Positions 34,577 to 43,086 of a DNA stretch of 64,000 bases are shown here, one piece after another; the first letter of the stretch is position 1, and the number at the start of each line of letters is the position of its first letter. The DNA comes from Pedobacter sp. MC2016-15 (GTDB taxonomy: Bacteria > Bacteroidota > Bacteroidia > Sphingobacteriales > Sphingobacteriaceae): contig NZ_JAPIVS010000005.1 in the NCBI RefSeq assembly GCF_026239695.1, forward strand, positions 124,001 to 188,000. Direction: 5' to 3'. A program made the position numbers and the translations under genes. Under the pieces are notes generated by a model. It ran no database searches, was not told the origin of the DNA, and saw only the letters and a program-made list of their open reading frames with translations.

Positions 34577-35686
34577 ATGGATTTAAAACTACAAAAAAAT
34601 CTGCCCTTTCATCTCAAGCTGTCATCAATCCTGATCAGTCTGGTGATCCTGGTTTACATCACCATCGTTGCCAAAGAGATTCTTTCACCATTGATTTTTT
34701 CCTGTCTATTTTCCATTTTATTGCTGCCTCTGGCTACATTTCTGGAAAACAAATTGAAGCTCCCACGAAGTGCAGCTTCTATGATTTCGATAATCCTGCT
34801 CTTAACCGGGATCGGCCTGGTATTGTATGTAATCGGATCGCAGATGAGCGAACTGGCCAAGGACTGGCCACAGTTTCAGGAGCAATTGCTGAAGACGATC
34901 AATAGCCTGCAGGACTGGATTGCAACTACTTTTCATGTTAATGCGGATAAACAGCTCACCTATGTGCATTCTGCTACCAGCAAGGTCATGGCTTCAGGCA
35001 CTACAGTTCTTGGTGCTACATTATTGTCTTTATCAGGATTGATGTTATTCTTTGTCTTTACTTTTATCTATACCTTCTTTTTCCTGCTTTACCGCAGGCT
35101 GATCATGAAATTCCTGGTTTCGGTATTTCTGGATGAAAATAAAGAAGTGGTACATGAGATTATCGAACGCGTACAGTATATGATCCGGAAATATATCATC
35201 GGATTGCTCATTGAAGCGGCAATTGTATCGCTGGCGGTTTGTTTGGCTTTCTGGGTATTGGGTATCAAATATGCAGTGCTGCTCGGACTCATAACAGGCT
35301 TGTTCAATATTATTCCTTACATCGGTATTTTTTCTGCACTTGTCATCAGCGTTCTGGTTACTTTTGCTACGGCCACAGTGTTCTCTAAGGTGATCCTGGT
35401 GATTGTTGTGCTGATTGTGGTGCATCTGATCGACAGTAATATCTTACTGCCTGTGGTGGTGGGCTCAAAGGTGCGGATCAATGCACTGGTAACTGTACTG
35501 GGAGTAATCATCGGAGAAATGATCTGGGGTATACCGGGGATGTTCCTGTCTATACCTGTGATCGCAGTGCTGAAGATTATTTTCGACAGGGTAGAGGGGC
35601 TCGAAGCCTGGGGAATTATCCTCGGTGATGAGGAGCTGAAACAGAACAAGCTGGCCACAAGACTTACAGCAAAAAGGAAACAATAA
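34577..35686 (+). CDS. AI-2E family transporter (PerM-like)
   Basis: This 369-residue protein has about eight membrane helices, starting with a pair near 14-55 and including the family's long amphipathic stretch (MSELAKDWPQFQEQLLKTINSLQDW). The C-terminal helices carry VGSKVRINALVTVLGVIIGEMIWGIPGMFLSIP, the conserved block of the family. Members export AI-2 or, in some species, act as Na+/H+ antiporters; the cargo cannot be assigned. A Crp-type gene follows 9 bases later, suggesting an operon. Confidence 0.92.
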   Translation: MDLKLQKNLPFHLKLSSILISLVILVYITIVAKEILSPLIFSCLFSILLLPLATFLENKLKLPRSAASMISIILLLTGIGLVLYVIGSQMSELAKDWPQFQEQLLKTINSLQDWIATTFHVNADKQLTYVHSATSKVMASGTTVLGATLLSLSGLMLFFVFTFIYTFFFLLYRRLIMKFLVSVFLDENKEVVHEIIERVQYMIRKYIIGLLIEAAIVSLAVCLAFWVLGIKYAVLLGLITGLFNIIPYIGIFSALVISVLVTFATATVFSKVILVIVVLIVVHLIDSNILLPVVVGSKVRINALVTVLGVIIGEMIWGIPGMFLSIPVIAVLKIIFDRVEGLEAWGIILGDEELKQNKLATRLTAKRKQ

Positions 35687-35695
35687 GGCATATCA

Positions 35696-36256
35696 ATGAA
35701 TTTTAAAGAGATCGTCCAGCATATCGCAGCTGTACCTGAGGCATCATTTAAAGCTTTAGAGAAATTTACGACGCAGGTGACCTTACCAAAAGGTCATCTG
35801 CTGTTTAAAGCGGGGCAGATCAACAACAATATTTACATGATCAGCAGCGGTATCTCCAGGGCTTATGTAGATCTGGAGTCTACAGAGCTCACTTTCGCCT
35901 TCTGGGGACCAGGAAAGGTCTTGCTCTCCATACAAAGTTATGTAGCAGGAACTGCGGGTTATGAGACCATTGAATTGCTGGAAGATTGTGTACTCTATCA
36001 GTTCAAAAAAGCGGACCTCGAAGAATTGTATGCCAAAGATATCCATCTGGCAAACTGGGGCAGGAAGCTCGCAGATCAGTCGTTCGTAGATACGGAGCGG
36101 CAGCTGATTGCCAAACAGTTCAAAACAACAGCAGAGCGGTACGATGATTTTCAGCGGGATTATCCCGAACTGATGAACAGGGTTAAACTGAAACATATTG
36201 CCTCTTACCTGGGCATGACCCAGGTGACGCTGAGCCGCATCAGGGCAAAAAAGTAG
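35696..36256 (+). CDS. Crp/Fnr-family transcription regulator
   Basis: This 186-residue protein has an N-terminal cyclic-nucleotide-binding beta-roll (about 22-115; LPKGHLLFKAGQINNNIYMISSG). A reduced C-terminal helix-turn-helix follows (VKLKHIASYLGMTQVTLSRIRAKK, given by its parts HIASYLG and TLSRIR). This short-HTH subtype is common in Bacteroidota. It has no Fe-S cysteine cluster, so it is unlikely to be a true FNR. It follows the AI-2E transporter and its stop lies inside the terminator shared with the SMR gene. Confidence 0.88.
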   Translation: MNFKEIVQHIAAVPEASFKALEKFTTQVTLPKGHLLFKAGQINNNIYMISSGISRAYVDLESTELTFAFWGPGKVLLSIQSYVAGTAGYETIELLEDCVLYQFKKADLEELYAKDIHLANWGRKLADQSFVDTERQLIAKQFKTTAERYDDFQRDYPELMNRVKLKHIASYLGMTQVTLSRIRAKK

Positions 36257-36281
36257 TATCTGTTATTAAGATACTACTTTT
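36249..36281. terminator. Terminator overlapping both convergent stop codons
   Basis: AAAAGTAGTATCT (36249-36261) and AGATACTACTTTT (36269-36281) form a perfect 13-bp stem. The crp-like stop (36254-36256) is in the left arm and the SMR stop (36266-36268) is at the loop. Confidence 0.88.
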
Positions 36282-36580
36282 AAACCTATTACAGACCCTA
36301 CCAGCGTAGCGATAAAAAACAGGCGCGCCATAGAAAGGGGTTCATTAAAGAAATAAGCACCAACGATTACTGTTCCTGCGGCGCCCAGGCCAGTCCATAC
36401 CGCATAAGCTGTGCCTAAGGGAATGGTTCGTGTCGCCATGTTAATCAGGTAGAAGCTCAGTGAGATACAGGCAATAAAGGCAGCAGTCCATTTATGATTG
36501 GTAAAGTTGTTTGACATCTTCATTGAGGTGGTAAAGCCCACTTCAAACAGGCCGGCGATAATTAAGAAAATCCAGTTCAT
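36266..36580 (-). CDS. SMR-family small exporter, SugE/Gdx-like
   Basis: This 104-residue protein has four membrane helices. The essential Glu13 is in IAGLFEVGFTTSMK. The block MATRTIPLGTAYAVWTGLGAAG is the SMR signature. Position-by-position it resembles SugE (guanidinium exporter, Gdx) more than EmrE, as in GTAYAVWTGLGA. The start at MNWIFL is preferred over a codon 21 bases upstream. No guanidine riboswitch was recognised before it. It acts as a dual-topology dimer exchanging cations for protons. Confidence 0.88.
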   Translation of the reverse strand: MNWIFLIIAGLFEVGFTTSMKMSNNFTNHKWTAAFIACISLSFYLINMATRTIPLGTAYAVWTGLGAAGTVIVGAYFFNEPLSMARLFFIATLVGSVIGLKVVS

Positions 36581-36696
36581 ATCTATTTTATTTGAACACA
36601 AAGGTATCCGGCTGCCGCCTGAAAAAACTTTACCAATGTTAAAAAATAATTGTACTCTGCTGGTGTATTAAATAAGTCAGAAAATGTCAATTCAGA

Positions 36697-36714
36697 ACTA
36701 CCAGAGAAATTTTG
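36697..36714. repeat. Direct repeat copy A upstream of kaiC
   Basis: ACTACCAGAGAAATTTTG matches the copy at 36742-36759 at 16 of 18 positions. The two begin 45 bp apart, within the gap before kaiC. Confidence 0.55.
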
Positions 36715-36741
36715 AGTGAGATTTGCGTTACTAACCGACAG

Positions 36742-36759
36742 ACTATTAGAGAAATTTTG
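36742..36759. repeat. Direct repeat copy B upstream of kaiC
   Basis: ACTATTAGAGAAATTTTG lies 75 bases before the kaiC ATG. Together with copy A it could be a pair of regulator sites for the Kai operon. Confidence 0.55.
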
Positions 36760-36833
36760 CTGCTTAAAGCTGATTTTTTACCTTTCTTTGTGCGGAATAT
36801 ATTACCTTCCTTTCAATATACGCATCATATACT

Positions 36834-38573
36834 ATGTCATCATTGCAAACATCACCAAATAATACAGAAACCCCTTTAAAAACATTACCCAAAACTCCAT
36901 CCGGAATCAATGGTCTTGATCAGATCACGATGGGAGGTTTGCCTACAGGCAGACCGACACTAATCTGTGGTAGCACTGGTTGCGGAAAAACTTTATTTTC
37001 CTTAGAATTTTTGATTAGAGGAGCTCAGGAGTTTGATGAGCCCGGCGTTTTTATGGCTTTTGAAGAGAAGCCACAGGAACTTGCCATGAACGTTGCCTCG
37101 CTCGGTTTTGATCTTGAAAAACTACAGGCTGAGAAAAAGATCAAGGTTGACTATGTACATATTGACCGAAGTGAGATTGAGGAGACAGGGGAGTATGATC
37201 TGGAAGGTTTGTTTATTCGTTTAGGCTATGCAATTGATACTATCGGCGCAAAACGCGTTGTGCTGGATACTATTGAAAATTTATTTGCTGGCTTGACCGA
37301 TGAGGGTATTTTGCGTGCCGAAATTCGCAGACTCTTTGGCTGGTTAAAAGAAAAGGGTGTAACGGCGATCATCACTGGAGAACAGGGAGAAAAAACATTG
37401 ACCAGACAGGGCCTGGAAGAGTATGTTTCTGATTGCGTAATTTTGTTGGATCACCGGATCATTAACCAAATCTCGACACGCCGGTTAAGAATAGTAAAAT
37501 ACCGGGGTACTGTTCATGGCACAAATGAATATCCTTTCCTTATTGATGAGGAGGGGATATCAGTGCTACCGGTAACCTCGCTTCAATTAGATAAGCCTGT
37601 CTCTTCCACAACGATACCTACAGGAATACCAGCACTGAACGAGATGTTCAGTGGAGGCGGATTTTACCGAGGCAGTAGCGTGCTTGTATCCGGCACAGCT
37701 GGCACTGGTAAAACCAGTGTGTCTGCCAGTTTTGTAAACCAAGCCTGTCTGGATGGACACAAATCTTTGTTTTTCGCTTTTGAGGAATCTCCTCAGCAAA
37801 TTATCAGGAATATGCGTTCCATAGGCATGGACCTTCAAAGTCATATCGATGCCGGTTTGCTGCAGTTTTATGCCTCAAGGCCAACACTTTATGGATTGGA
37901 GATGCATCTTGTAGCCATACATAAGGCGATTAAAAAATTTAAGCCGCAGGTGGTTGTACTGGACCCTATTACCAATCTAATCACTATCGGATCAGTAAGT
38001 GAAGTGAAAGCTATGTTGGTACGTTTGATTGACTTCTTACAGGAAGAACAAATAACAGTGATGTTTACTGCATTGACACTTAACAATATTGTTAACGAGC
38101 AAACAGATGAAGGAGTATCTTCACTGGTTGATGCCTGGATACTGATAAAAGATATTGAGATGAACGGCGAACGCAATAAAGGTTTATATGTGATGAAATC
38201 ACGCGGTATGCGCCACTCTAATCAAGTACGTGAGTTTGTGATAGGAGAAGACGGACTTGATCTTCTTGATGTTTATCTTGGACCTGATGGCATTCTTACG
38301 GGATCTGCCAGGGAAGCGCATAAATTGGAAGAGCAAACAGGCGAAATGATCTACACTAGTGCAATTAGCAGGAAGGACCGTGAACTGGAGCGCAAACGGA
38401 AAGTTTTAGAGAGCAAAATTGATAGCTTAAAAGCCGAATTTGAATCAATCGAAGAAGAGCTGAATAAAGTTTACACCGAAGAAGAGATAAAAAGAGATAT
38501 TACCAATCAGACGCGAAAAAAAATTACAAACTTGCGCAGTACCACCACGCCGTCTGCAGGTGAACAATCGTAG
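36834..38573 (+). CDS. kaiC: KaiC-type double RecA-fold ATPase/kinase
   Basis: This 579-residue protein has two tandem KaiC domains. CI has Walker A GSTGCGKT (46-53), catalytic E77/E78 and Walker B RVVLD (141-145). CII has GTAGTGKT (287-294), E317/E318 and VVVLD (373-377). The autophosphorylation region [10 protein letters not shown] gives T424, S429 and S430 at the places of cyanobacterial T426, S431 and T432, so the sites are present as Thr-Ser-Ser. The tail after CII is longer than in Synechococcus KaiC and ends in a charged coiled coil (about 512-555). It leads an operon with two kaiB genes and a kinase; no kaiA is seen. Confidence 0.95.
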   Translation: MSSLQTSPNNTETPLKTLPKTPSGINGLDQITMGGLPTGRPTLICGSTGCGKTLFSLEFLIRGAQEFDEPGVFMAFEEKPQELAMNVASLGFDLEKLQAEKKIKVDYVHIDRSEIEETGEYDLEGLFIRLGYAIDTIGAKRVVLDTIENLFAGLTDEGILRAEIRRLFGWLKEKGVTAIITGEQGEKTLTRQGLEEYVSDCVILLDHRIINQISTRRLRIVKYRGTVHGTNEYPFLIDEEGISVLPVTSLQLDKPVSSTTIPTGIPALNEMFSGGGFYRGSSVLVSGTAGTGKTSVSASFVNQACLDGHKSLFFAFEESPQQIIRNMRSIGMDLQSHIDAGLLQFYASRPTLYGLEMHLVAIHKAIKKFKPQVVVLDPITNLITIGSVSEVKAMLVRLIDFLQEEQITVMFTALTLNNIVNEQTDEGVSSLVDAWILIKDIEMNGERNKGLYVMKSRGMRHSNQVREFVIGEDGLDLLDVYLGPDGILTGSAREAHKLEEQTGEMIYTSAISRKDRELERKRKVLESKIDSLKAEFESIEEELNKVYTEEEIKRDITNQTRKKITNLRSTTTPSAGEQS

Positions 38574-38580
38574 ACCATAC

Positions 38581-38868
38581 ATGAAAGAACAATACGAACT
38601 CAGATTATATATAGCGGGAAAAACGCAAAAATCAGTTACGGCCCTAAATAACCTAAAGAAATATTGTGAAGAACATTTGCAGGATCAATATGTTATAGAA
38701 GTAATAGACCTTCTGGTAAATCCTCAGCTCGCTGAAGGAGACCAGATTTTTGCAGTGCCTACACTCGTAAAAAAAGTGCCGGAACCAGTTAGAAAGATCA
38801 TTGGCGACTTATCAAATGAAGAGAAAGTACTAGTGGGATTAAACATACGCCCTAAACAAGCACAATAA
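38581..38868 (+). CDS. kaiB: KaiB, first copy
   Basis: This 95-residue thioredoxin-like KaiB has [16 protein letters not shown] at the start. It then has the fold-switch half [24 protein letters not shown], split here by [13 protein letters not shown], and the C-terminal [19 protein letters not shown]. This is very close to cyanobacterial KaiB. The ATG at 38581 (7 bases after the kaiC stop) is preferred to one at 38560 inside kaiC. It should bind the CI ring of KaiC. It is 8 bases from the second kaiB. Confidence 0.93.
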   Translation: MKEQYELRLYIAGKTQKSVTALNNLKKYCEEHLQDQYVIEVIDLLVNPQLAEGDQIFAVPTLVKKVPEPVRKIIGDLSNEEKVLVGLNIRPKQAQ

Positions 38869-38876
38869 GACTTTCA

Positions 38877-39191
38877 ATGAACGATAAGGATCATGACGTA
38901 ACCAACCTGGAGATAGAAGAAAATTCTATTCTTCACTTACAATTATTTGTTGCAGGTACATCGTCTTTGTCGGTCCGCGCAATTAATAATTTAAATGTTA
39001 TTCTCGCCGAAAACCTGGAAGGGCAATATGAACTTGATATCATTGACGTGTATCAGCAGCCACAGATTGCTTTGCAGGAGGATATTACTGCAGTACCCAT
39101 GCTCGTAAAGAAATTTCCATCGCCCAATAGAAAATTGATTGGTGATATGTCAAATAAAGCTAAGGTATTACGTGGTTTGGGAATTAAATAA
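38877..39191 (+). CDS. KaiB, second divergent copy
   Basis: This 104-residue KaiB-family protein has LQLFVAGTSSLSVRAINNLN, IIDVYQQPQIALQEDITAVPMLVKKFP (core ITAVPMLVK) and NRKLIGDMSNKAKVLRGLG. It has an acidic N-terminal extension of about 15 residues absent from the first copy. It lacks the LAE-D-I signature in exact form. It may compete with or replace the first KaiB on KaiC, or contact the downstream kinase. Confidence 0.9.
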   Translation: MNDKDHDVTNLEIEENSILHLQLFVAGTSSLSVRAINNLNVILAENLEGQYELDIIDVYQQPQIALQEDITAVPMLVKKFPSPNRKLIGDMSNKAKVLRGLGIK

Positions 39192-39200
39192 TACTCAGAG

Positions 39201-40925
39201 GTGTTAAACGCAGATAAATCAAAAGAGGAATTGCTGTATTTATTACAGGAGGCAGAATATCGGCTTGAGGAAGCGAATGATACGATAGAAGCTATACGTT
39301 CAGGGGAGATAGATGCGCTGATCGTGAGAAACGATGATGGTCATTCAATTTTTACCTTACAGGCGGCTGATCGATCGTTCAGGATTTTTATTGAGCAGAT
39401 GTCCGAAGGTGCAGTTACACTCAATCATTCAGGTATTATCCTCTACGCCAATTCCAGCTTCGCCGATATTACTGGTCTTGCACTGGAGAAAATTATCGGA
39501 CAACCTTTTCAGCGCTTCATTCCAGACTCAGCGCAGCAGAATTGGCTAATCATAATGAATGATGCATGGGAGCACCATATTAAACTGGAGTTAATTATTT
39601 ATTCAGGCGACAAGAAACAGATACCAGTACTTTTATCACTGAAAAGATTAGAATTGACTGAAGGTTTGTGCATGAGTGTTATCATCACTAATCTTTCAGA
39701 ACAACAGGAAAATCAAAGACTATTACAGGAAAAGAATGATTTACTGATTGAAGCTCAAAATGCCGCCAATCATCTCAATGCTACCCTTGAACGAACTGTA
39801 GAAGAAAGAACCCGGGCATTAACAATAAATATTGCTGAAAAGGTTCAGGTTGAAAAGAACCTCCGGACAAATGAAGAACGGCTGACGCAGATTCTGGAAA
39901 CCATGGCTGAAGGAGTCGTGATTGTTAATCGCGACAGGCAGACTACGTATGCAAATCCGATGGCCAAAAAAATCATGGCAATAAGTATGAATGCGGCCAA
40001 TGAATATGTGCAGGCCCCGTGGAAAATTTGCTGGGTAAATGGCGATGCTCTTCCGGCTGACGAATACCCTACTGTAGTGACTATGCGAACCGGTAGCCCG
40101 GTGTACGATTACGAAATTGCTGTACTGCCCGATGATGCCGAGCGCTTTTACATTTCAATAAATGCGGCACCATTACGGGACTCAGAAGGCAAAATCAGTG
40201 GTGCGATCGCAACTTTCATGGATGTTACTAATCGCAGGAAAGCAATCCAGCAGAAAGATGATTTTATCAGTGTTGCCAGTCATGAACTGAGAACACCAGT
40301 TACTTCATTGCAAGCGTCATTGCAGTTAATGCAGAAAATGCGTGACCGTCTTGATTCACCAATAGTTCCTAAATTGATACAGCAGGCGAATAAAAGTATG
40401 GATAAAATGAGGGCGCTCATCGATGATCTCTTGAATGCTACCAATATGACAGAGGGGCAGCTCCACCTTAAGAGACAGTGGATTAACTTACGCGATTTGA
40501 TAGAGGATTGTTGCCAGGAAATTAGATCTGATGATTCATTTGACATCCAGATCGTGTGCGAACCAGATGTTAAAATTTTTGCTGATGAACACAAAATTGA
40601 GCAAGTATTGGTAAACTTTATCGGTAATGCTGCCAAGTATGCACCTGAGTCAAAAGAAATAAAAATTTGTATTACTCAGGATCCAGAATTAACAAAGGTC
40701 TCTGTTATTGATGAGGGACCGGGCATTCCTCCCGCCAAAATACCGTATCTGTTTGAACGATATTATCGTGTTGATAATGATGGTAGTCAGTATTCTGGAC
40801 TTGGACTAGGTCTCTACATCTGCTCCCAAATTATTTATAAACACGGCGGAGATATTGGTGTAGAAAGCGAACTGGGCAGGGGCAGTACCTTTTGGTTCAG
40901 CCTCCCTGCTGACAAGACTACATAG
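39201..40925 (+). CDS. PAS histidine kinase of the Kai operon
   Basis: This 574-residue soluble kinase has GTG as its start codon, 9 bases after the second kaiB. The N-terminal helix (EEANDTIEAIRSGEIDALIV) and PAS (about 55-165; FRIFIEQMSEGAVTLNHSG) are of the type often found beside bacterial kaiC genes. A coiled coil, a second PAS (about 222-345) and HisKA with H361 in SHELRTPVTS follow. HATPase_c has FIGNAAKYA, DEGPGIPP and GLGLGLYIC. It lacks the KaiB-like N-terminal domain of cyanobacterial SasA, so any coupling to KaiC would be by another route. Confidence 0.92.
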   Translation: MLNADKSKEELLYLLQEAEYRLEEANDTIEAIRSGEIDALIVRNDDGHSIFTLQAADRSFRIFIEQMSEGAVTLNHSGIILYANSSFADITGLALEKIIGQPFQRFIPDSAQQNWLIIMNDAWEHHIKLELIIYSGDKKQIPVLLSLKRLELTEGLCMSVIITNLSEQQENQRLLQEKNDLLIEAQNAANHLNATLERTVEERTRALTINIAEKVQVEKNLRTNEERLTQILETMAEGVVIVNRDRQTTYANPMAKKIMAISMNAANEYVQAPWKICWVNGDALPADEYPTVVTMRTGSPVYDYEIAVLPDDAERFYISINAAPLRDSEGKISGAIATFMDVTNRRKAIQQKDDFISVASHELRTPVTSLQASLQLMQKMRDRLDSPIVPKLIQQANKSMDKMRALIDDLLNATNMTEGQLHLKRQWINLRDLIEDCCQEIRSDDSFDIQIVCEPDVKIFADEHKIEQVLVNFIGNAAKYAPESKEIKICITQDPELTKVSVIDEGPGIPPAKIPYLFERYYRVDNDGSQYSGLGLGLYICSQIIYKHGGDIGVESELGRGSTFWFSLPADKTT

Positions 40926-40929
40926 CTCT

Positions 40930-41277
40930 CTACGGGTTGCCACGGGCCGGCCATTTGCCGCTCACACTGGTATCTGGTTTTTTGCCATCTGCATCTGTTC
41001 CGGGTGATACCATCCTATCTCCGGTGCCTACACTTTTTTCTGGTTCTGAACTTGGCGCATAATTACCTGTGCCGGGTGTACCAGTATTGGTACCGCTTAA
41101 ACTGCCGGTTCCTGAACCTTGTCCATCACCAGTTTGACTTTCTTTCTTTTCTTCCATAATTCTTTCTGAGGTAATTAGGGTGTCATTTTGATTATAGTGC
41201 GCCTTGGGTTTGTCTGAAGAGCAACCCAGCATAATTGCAACTGTCGATATGCTGTAGATTAAGGTTTTTAATGTCAT
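40930..41277 (-). CDS. Gly/Ser/Thr-rich putative lipoprotein
   Basis: This ~115-residue protein has a short signal ending in IMLGCSS (lipid Cys), followed by a low-complexity region rich in G, S, T and P (GTGSLSGTNTGTPGTGN). The region is disordered in appearance. I do not recognise a family. The start used is MTLKTLIYS; one 27 bases upstream is less likely. It ends 4 bases from the Kai kinase stop, convergent. Confidence 0.6.
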   Translation of the reverse strand: MTLKTLIYSISTVAIMLGCSSDKPKAHYNQNDTLITSERIMEEKKESQTGDGQGSGTGSLSGTNTGTPGTGNYAPSSEPEKSVGTGDRMVSPGTDADGKKPDTSVSGKWPARGNP

Positions 41278-41422
41278 ACAATTTGAGTTAATGAACAACA
41301 GCATAACCTAGAATTTCAGAATTTTGTTTGAAGACGTGCAAATTTCATTATTATTGAGAGTAAATAAAATCTCTCAAACAGATAAATTTATGAATACTTT
41401 TACGACTTTAAGGTTTGGGTCC

Positions 41423-41430
41423 TATATTTG
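41423..41430 (+). promoter_or_regulatory. Putative -7 box (TATATTTG) of the 41447 gene
   Basis: This is an exact TAnnTTTG match located 16 bases before the ATG. The T-rich stretch about 20 bases upstream is only a weak -33 element. Confidence 0.4.
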
Positions 41431-41446
41431 AACTAAATTTATAGGT

Positions 41447-41758
41447 ATGCTGACTACTCTAACTATTATCGCCTGCGGCTTTTTTTTAGCCCATCTTGTA
41501 CTACTGCTTTCCTCATTTCCAAAATTTCAGCTTGCGCCAATTAGATATTTCTATTCTCATCTTACCTTATGGATCACGGGCATAATTGTTTTTGCTATGG
41601 CGGTTTCATACAGTGGTGACGGTCAGTCGTCTTTTCTGGATTATTTTGACAGCACATTCAAAAGAGCGATGATTTTAGTTTTTACGGTCGTACTTTCTAC
41701 TCTGGCTCATTTTGTTGTGAAGTTATTAATCGTACCAGCACTCCGCAAAATGAGATAG
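41447..41758 (+). CDS. Small three-helix membrane protein
   Basis: This 103-residue protein has three hydrophobic segments (about 2-24, 38-56 and 72-95). A polar loop SGDGQSSFLDYFDSTFKR lies between the second and third. No family is recognised. A promoter-like box precedes it, and a hairpin with a T-run follows (41790-41814), so it is a monocistronic gene. Confidence 0.65.
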   Translation: MLTTLTIIACGFFLAHLVLLLSSFPKFQLAPIRYFYSHLTLWITGIIVFAMAVSYSGDGQSSFLDYFDSTFKRAMILVFTVVLSTLAHFVVKLLIVPALRKMR

Positions 41759-41789
41759 TATTCGTCGTCATCGAATAGTACACTGTTTC

Positions 41790-41814
41790 AAGCTACCCAA
41801 GGGTGGCTTTTTTT
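41790..41814 (+). terminator. Terminator after the small membrane gene
   Basis: AAGCTACCC and GGGTGGCTT pair (one T-G wobble) across a tight loop, followed by a run of T residues. Confidence 0.8.
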
Positions 41815-41894
41815 ATGCTGTAATGGTTTGCGAATTATAGAACATTTTAAGGATTAACATGTTCTACGGTCACATCTATACAACCATCTACTTT

Positions 41895-43085
41895 ATGATA
41901 ACAAATCTAAACTCAGATCCTGAGCTACGCTTTAGGGAATCAGCGCAGTCTGCTTTGCGATTATCAGTAATTGTGCCTGCAAAAAACGAAGCTGAATATA
42001 TCAGCAGCACGCTGGATGCTTTGCGTCTGCAATGTGATGAACTGGGAAACCCCGTGTCATATGATCTGTATGAGGTCCTCGTACTGGCAAACAACTGTTC
42101 AGATGAAACCTATGAAATCTGTAAGCAGTATCAGATCAAATATCCGCGTTTCAGGATGTATGTCCAATGCATGGAAATTCCACAACCTATTGCTCATATA
42201 GGCACTGTAAGGCGCTTGCTGATGGATGCAGCATATCACCGTTTGGTCAGTGTTGCTGGCGAAAGGGGGATTATTGTCTCTACGGATGCAGACAGTGAAG
42301 TAGATCCATACTGGGTTCATCACATTCTTGCAGAAATGGACAAAGGTGTGGATGTTGTGGGTGGAAGGATTTTGCCGCGCGATACGCCGGCATTATCAAA
42401 AATACATCACCTCCGGGATGTTACCTACAGATTTTTACGCTCCAAACTGGAGTCTGAACTTGATCCATGTGCTTTAAATCCCTGGCCAAGACATTTTCAG
42501 TGTTATGGGCCAAGCCTTGCTGTCACCTGCGAAATGTATGAGAAGGCAGGTAAACTACCCATGATTCCCTTTTTAGAAGATGAAGAGTTTCGAAAAGCAC
42601 TGAAGCGTGTGGATGCAAGAATCAGGCATTCTCCAAAAGTGCGCATCTATACTTCATCAAGGCTGGAGGGCAGAGTTGGATTTGGCTTCTCGGTGCAGCT
42701 GCAGCAATGGAGCGATATGAGTCTCAAAGCAGAACAGCAATGCGTAGAGTCGCTGGAGACAGTTACTTTTCAACTGAGCCTCAAAAATGAGCTGCGTAAA
42801 TTATGGACTGCTGTAAGGGAGGGCAGAGAGGTGATCATAGAGCTAAAATCCATTGCCTTTAAAATTCATTTCAATGCGGATGATTTATATTCGATTATTC
42901 GCCATGGTGTTTATTTTGAACCTGTTTGGGAGCAAATCTATGATAACGTTGTTCAAAAAAGCCCGGCATTACTCCATGTTGAGCCTATCTCCGAGGCAAT
43001 TCAAAGGTTACGTCAGTATTTTTCATTCAGTGGTCATGCGGAAATTCCTGCAGCTTTAGAAAAACAGACTCCAATAGCTGTGTAA
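41895..43085 (+). CDS. Glycosyltransferase family 2 (glycan operon, gene 1)
   Basis: This ~396-residue enzyme has a GT-A fold: RLSVIVPAKNEAEYISSTLDAL at the start, then the nucleotide-sugar/metal motif STDADSEVD and VVGGRILPRD. The C-terminal part (after LEDEEFRKAL) has the acceptor loop of inverting GT2 enzymes. The start at MITNLNSD is preferred over 41859. It opens a six-gene operon and ends one base before the next GT gene. The sugar is unknown. Confidence 0.88.
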   Translation: MITNLNSDPELRFRESAQSALRLSVIVPAKNEAEYISSTLDALRLQCDELGNPVSYDLYEVLVLANNCSDETYEICKQYQIKYPRFRMYVQCMEIPQPIAHIGTVRRLLMDAAYHRLVSVAGERGIIVSTDADSEVDPYWVHHILAEMDKGVDVVGGRILPRDTPALSKIHHLRDVTYRFLRSKLESELDPCALNPWPRHFQCYGPSLAVTCEMYEKAGKLPMIPFLEDEEFRKALKRVDARIRHSPKVRIYTSSRLEGRVGFGFSVQLQQWSDMSLKAEQQCVESLETVTFQLSLKNELRKLWTAVREGREVIIELKSIAFKIHFNADDLYSIIRHGVYFEPVWEQIYDNVVQKSPALLHVEPISEAIQRLRQYFSFSGHAEIPAALEKQTPIAV

Positions 43086-43086
43086 T

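Noticed and set aside
35045-35425. 126-residue frame opposite the AI-2E transporter
   Set aside because: His/Asn-rich antisense artefact of the hydrophobic gene.
36581-36696. Guanidine riboswitch before the SMR gene
   Set aside because: No conserved ACGR-type or paired core was visible in the short leader.
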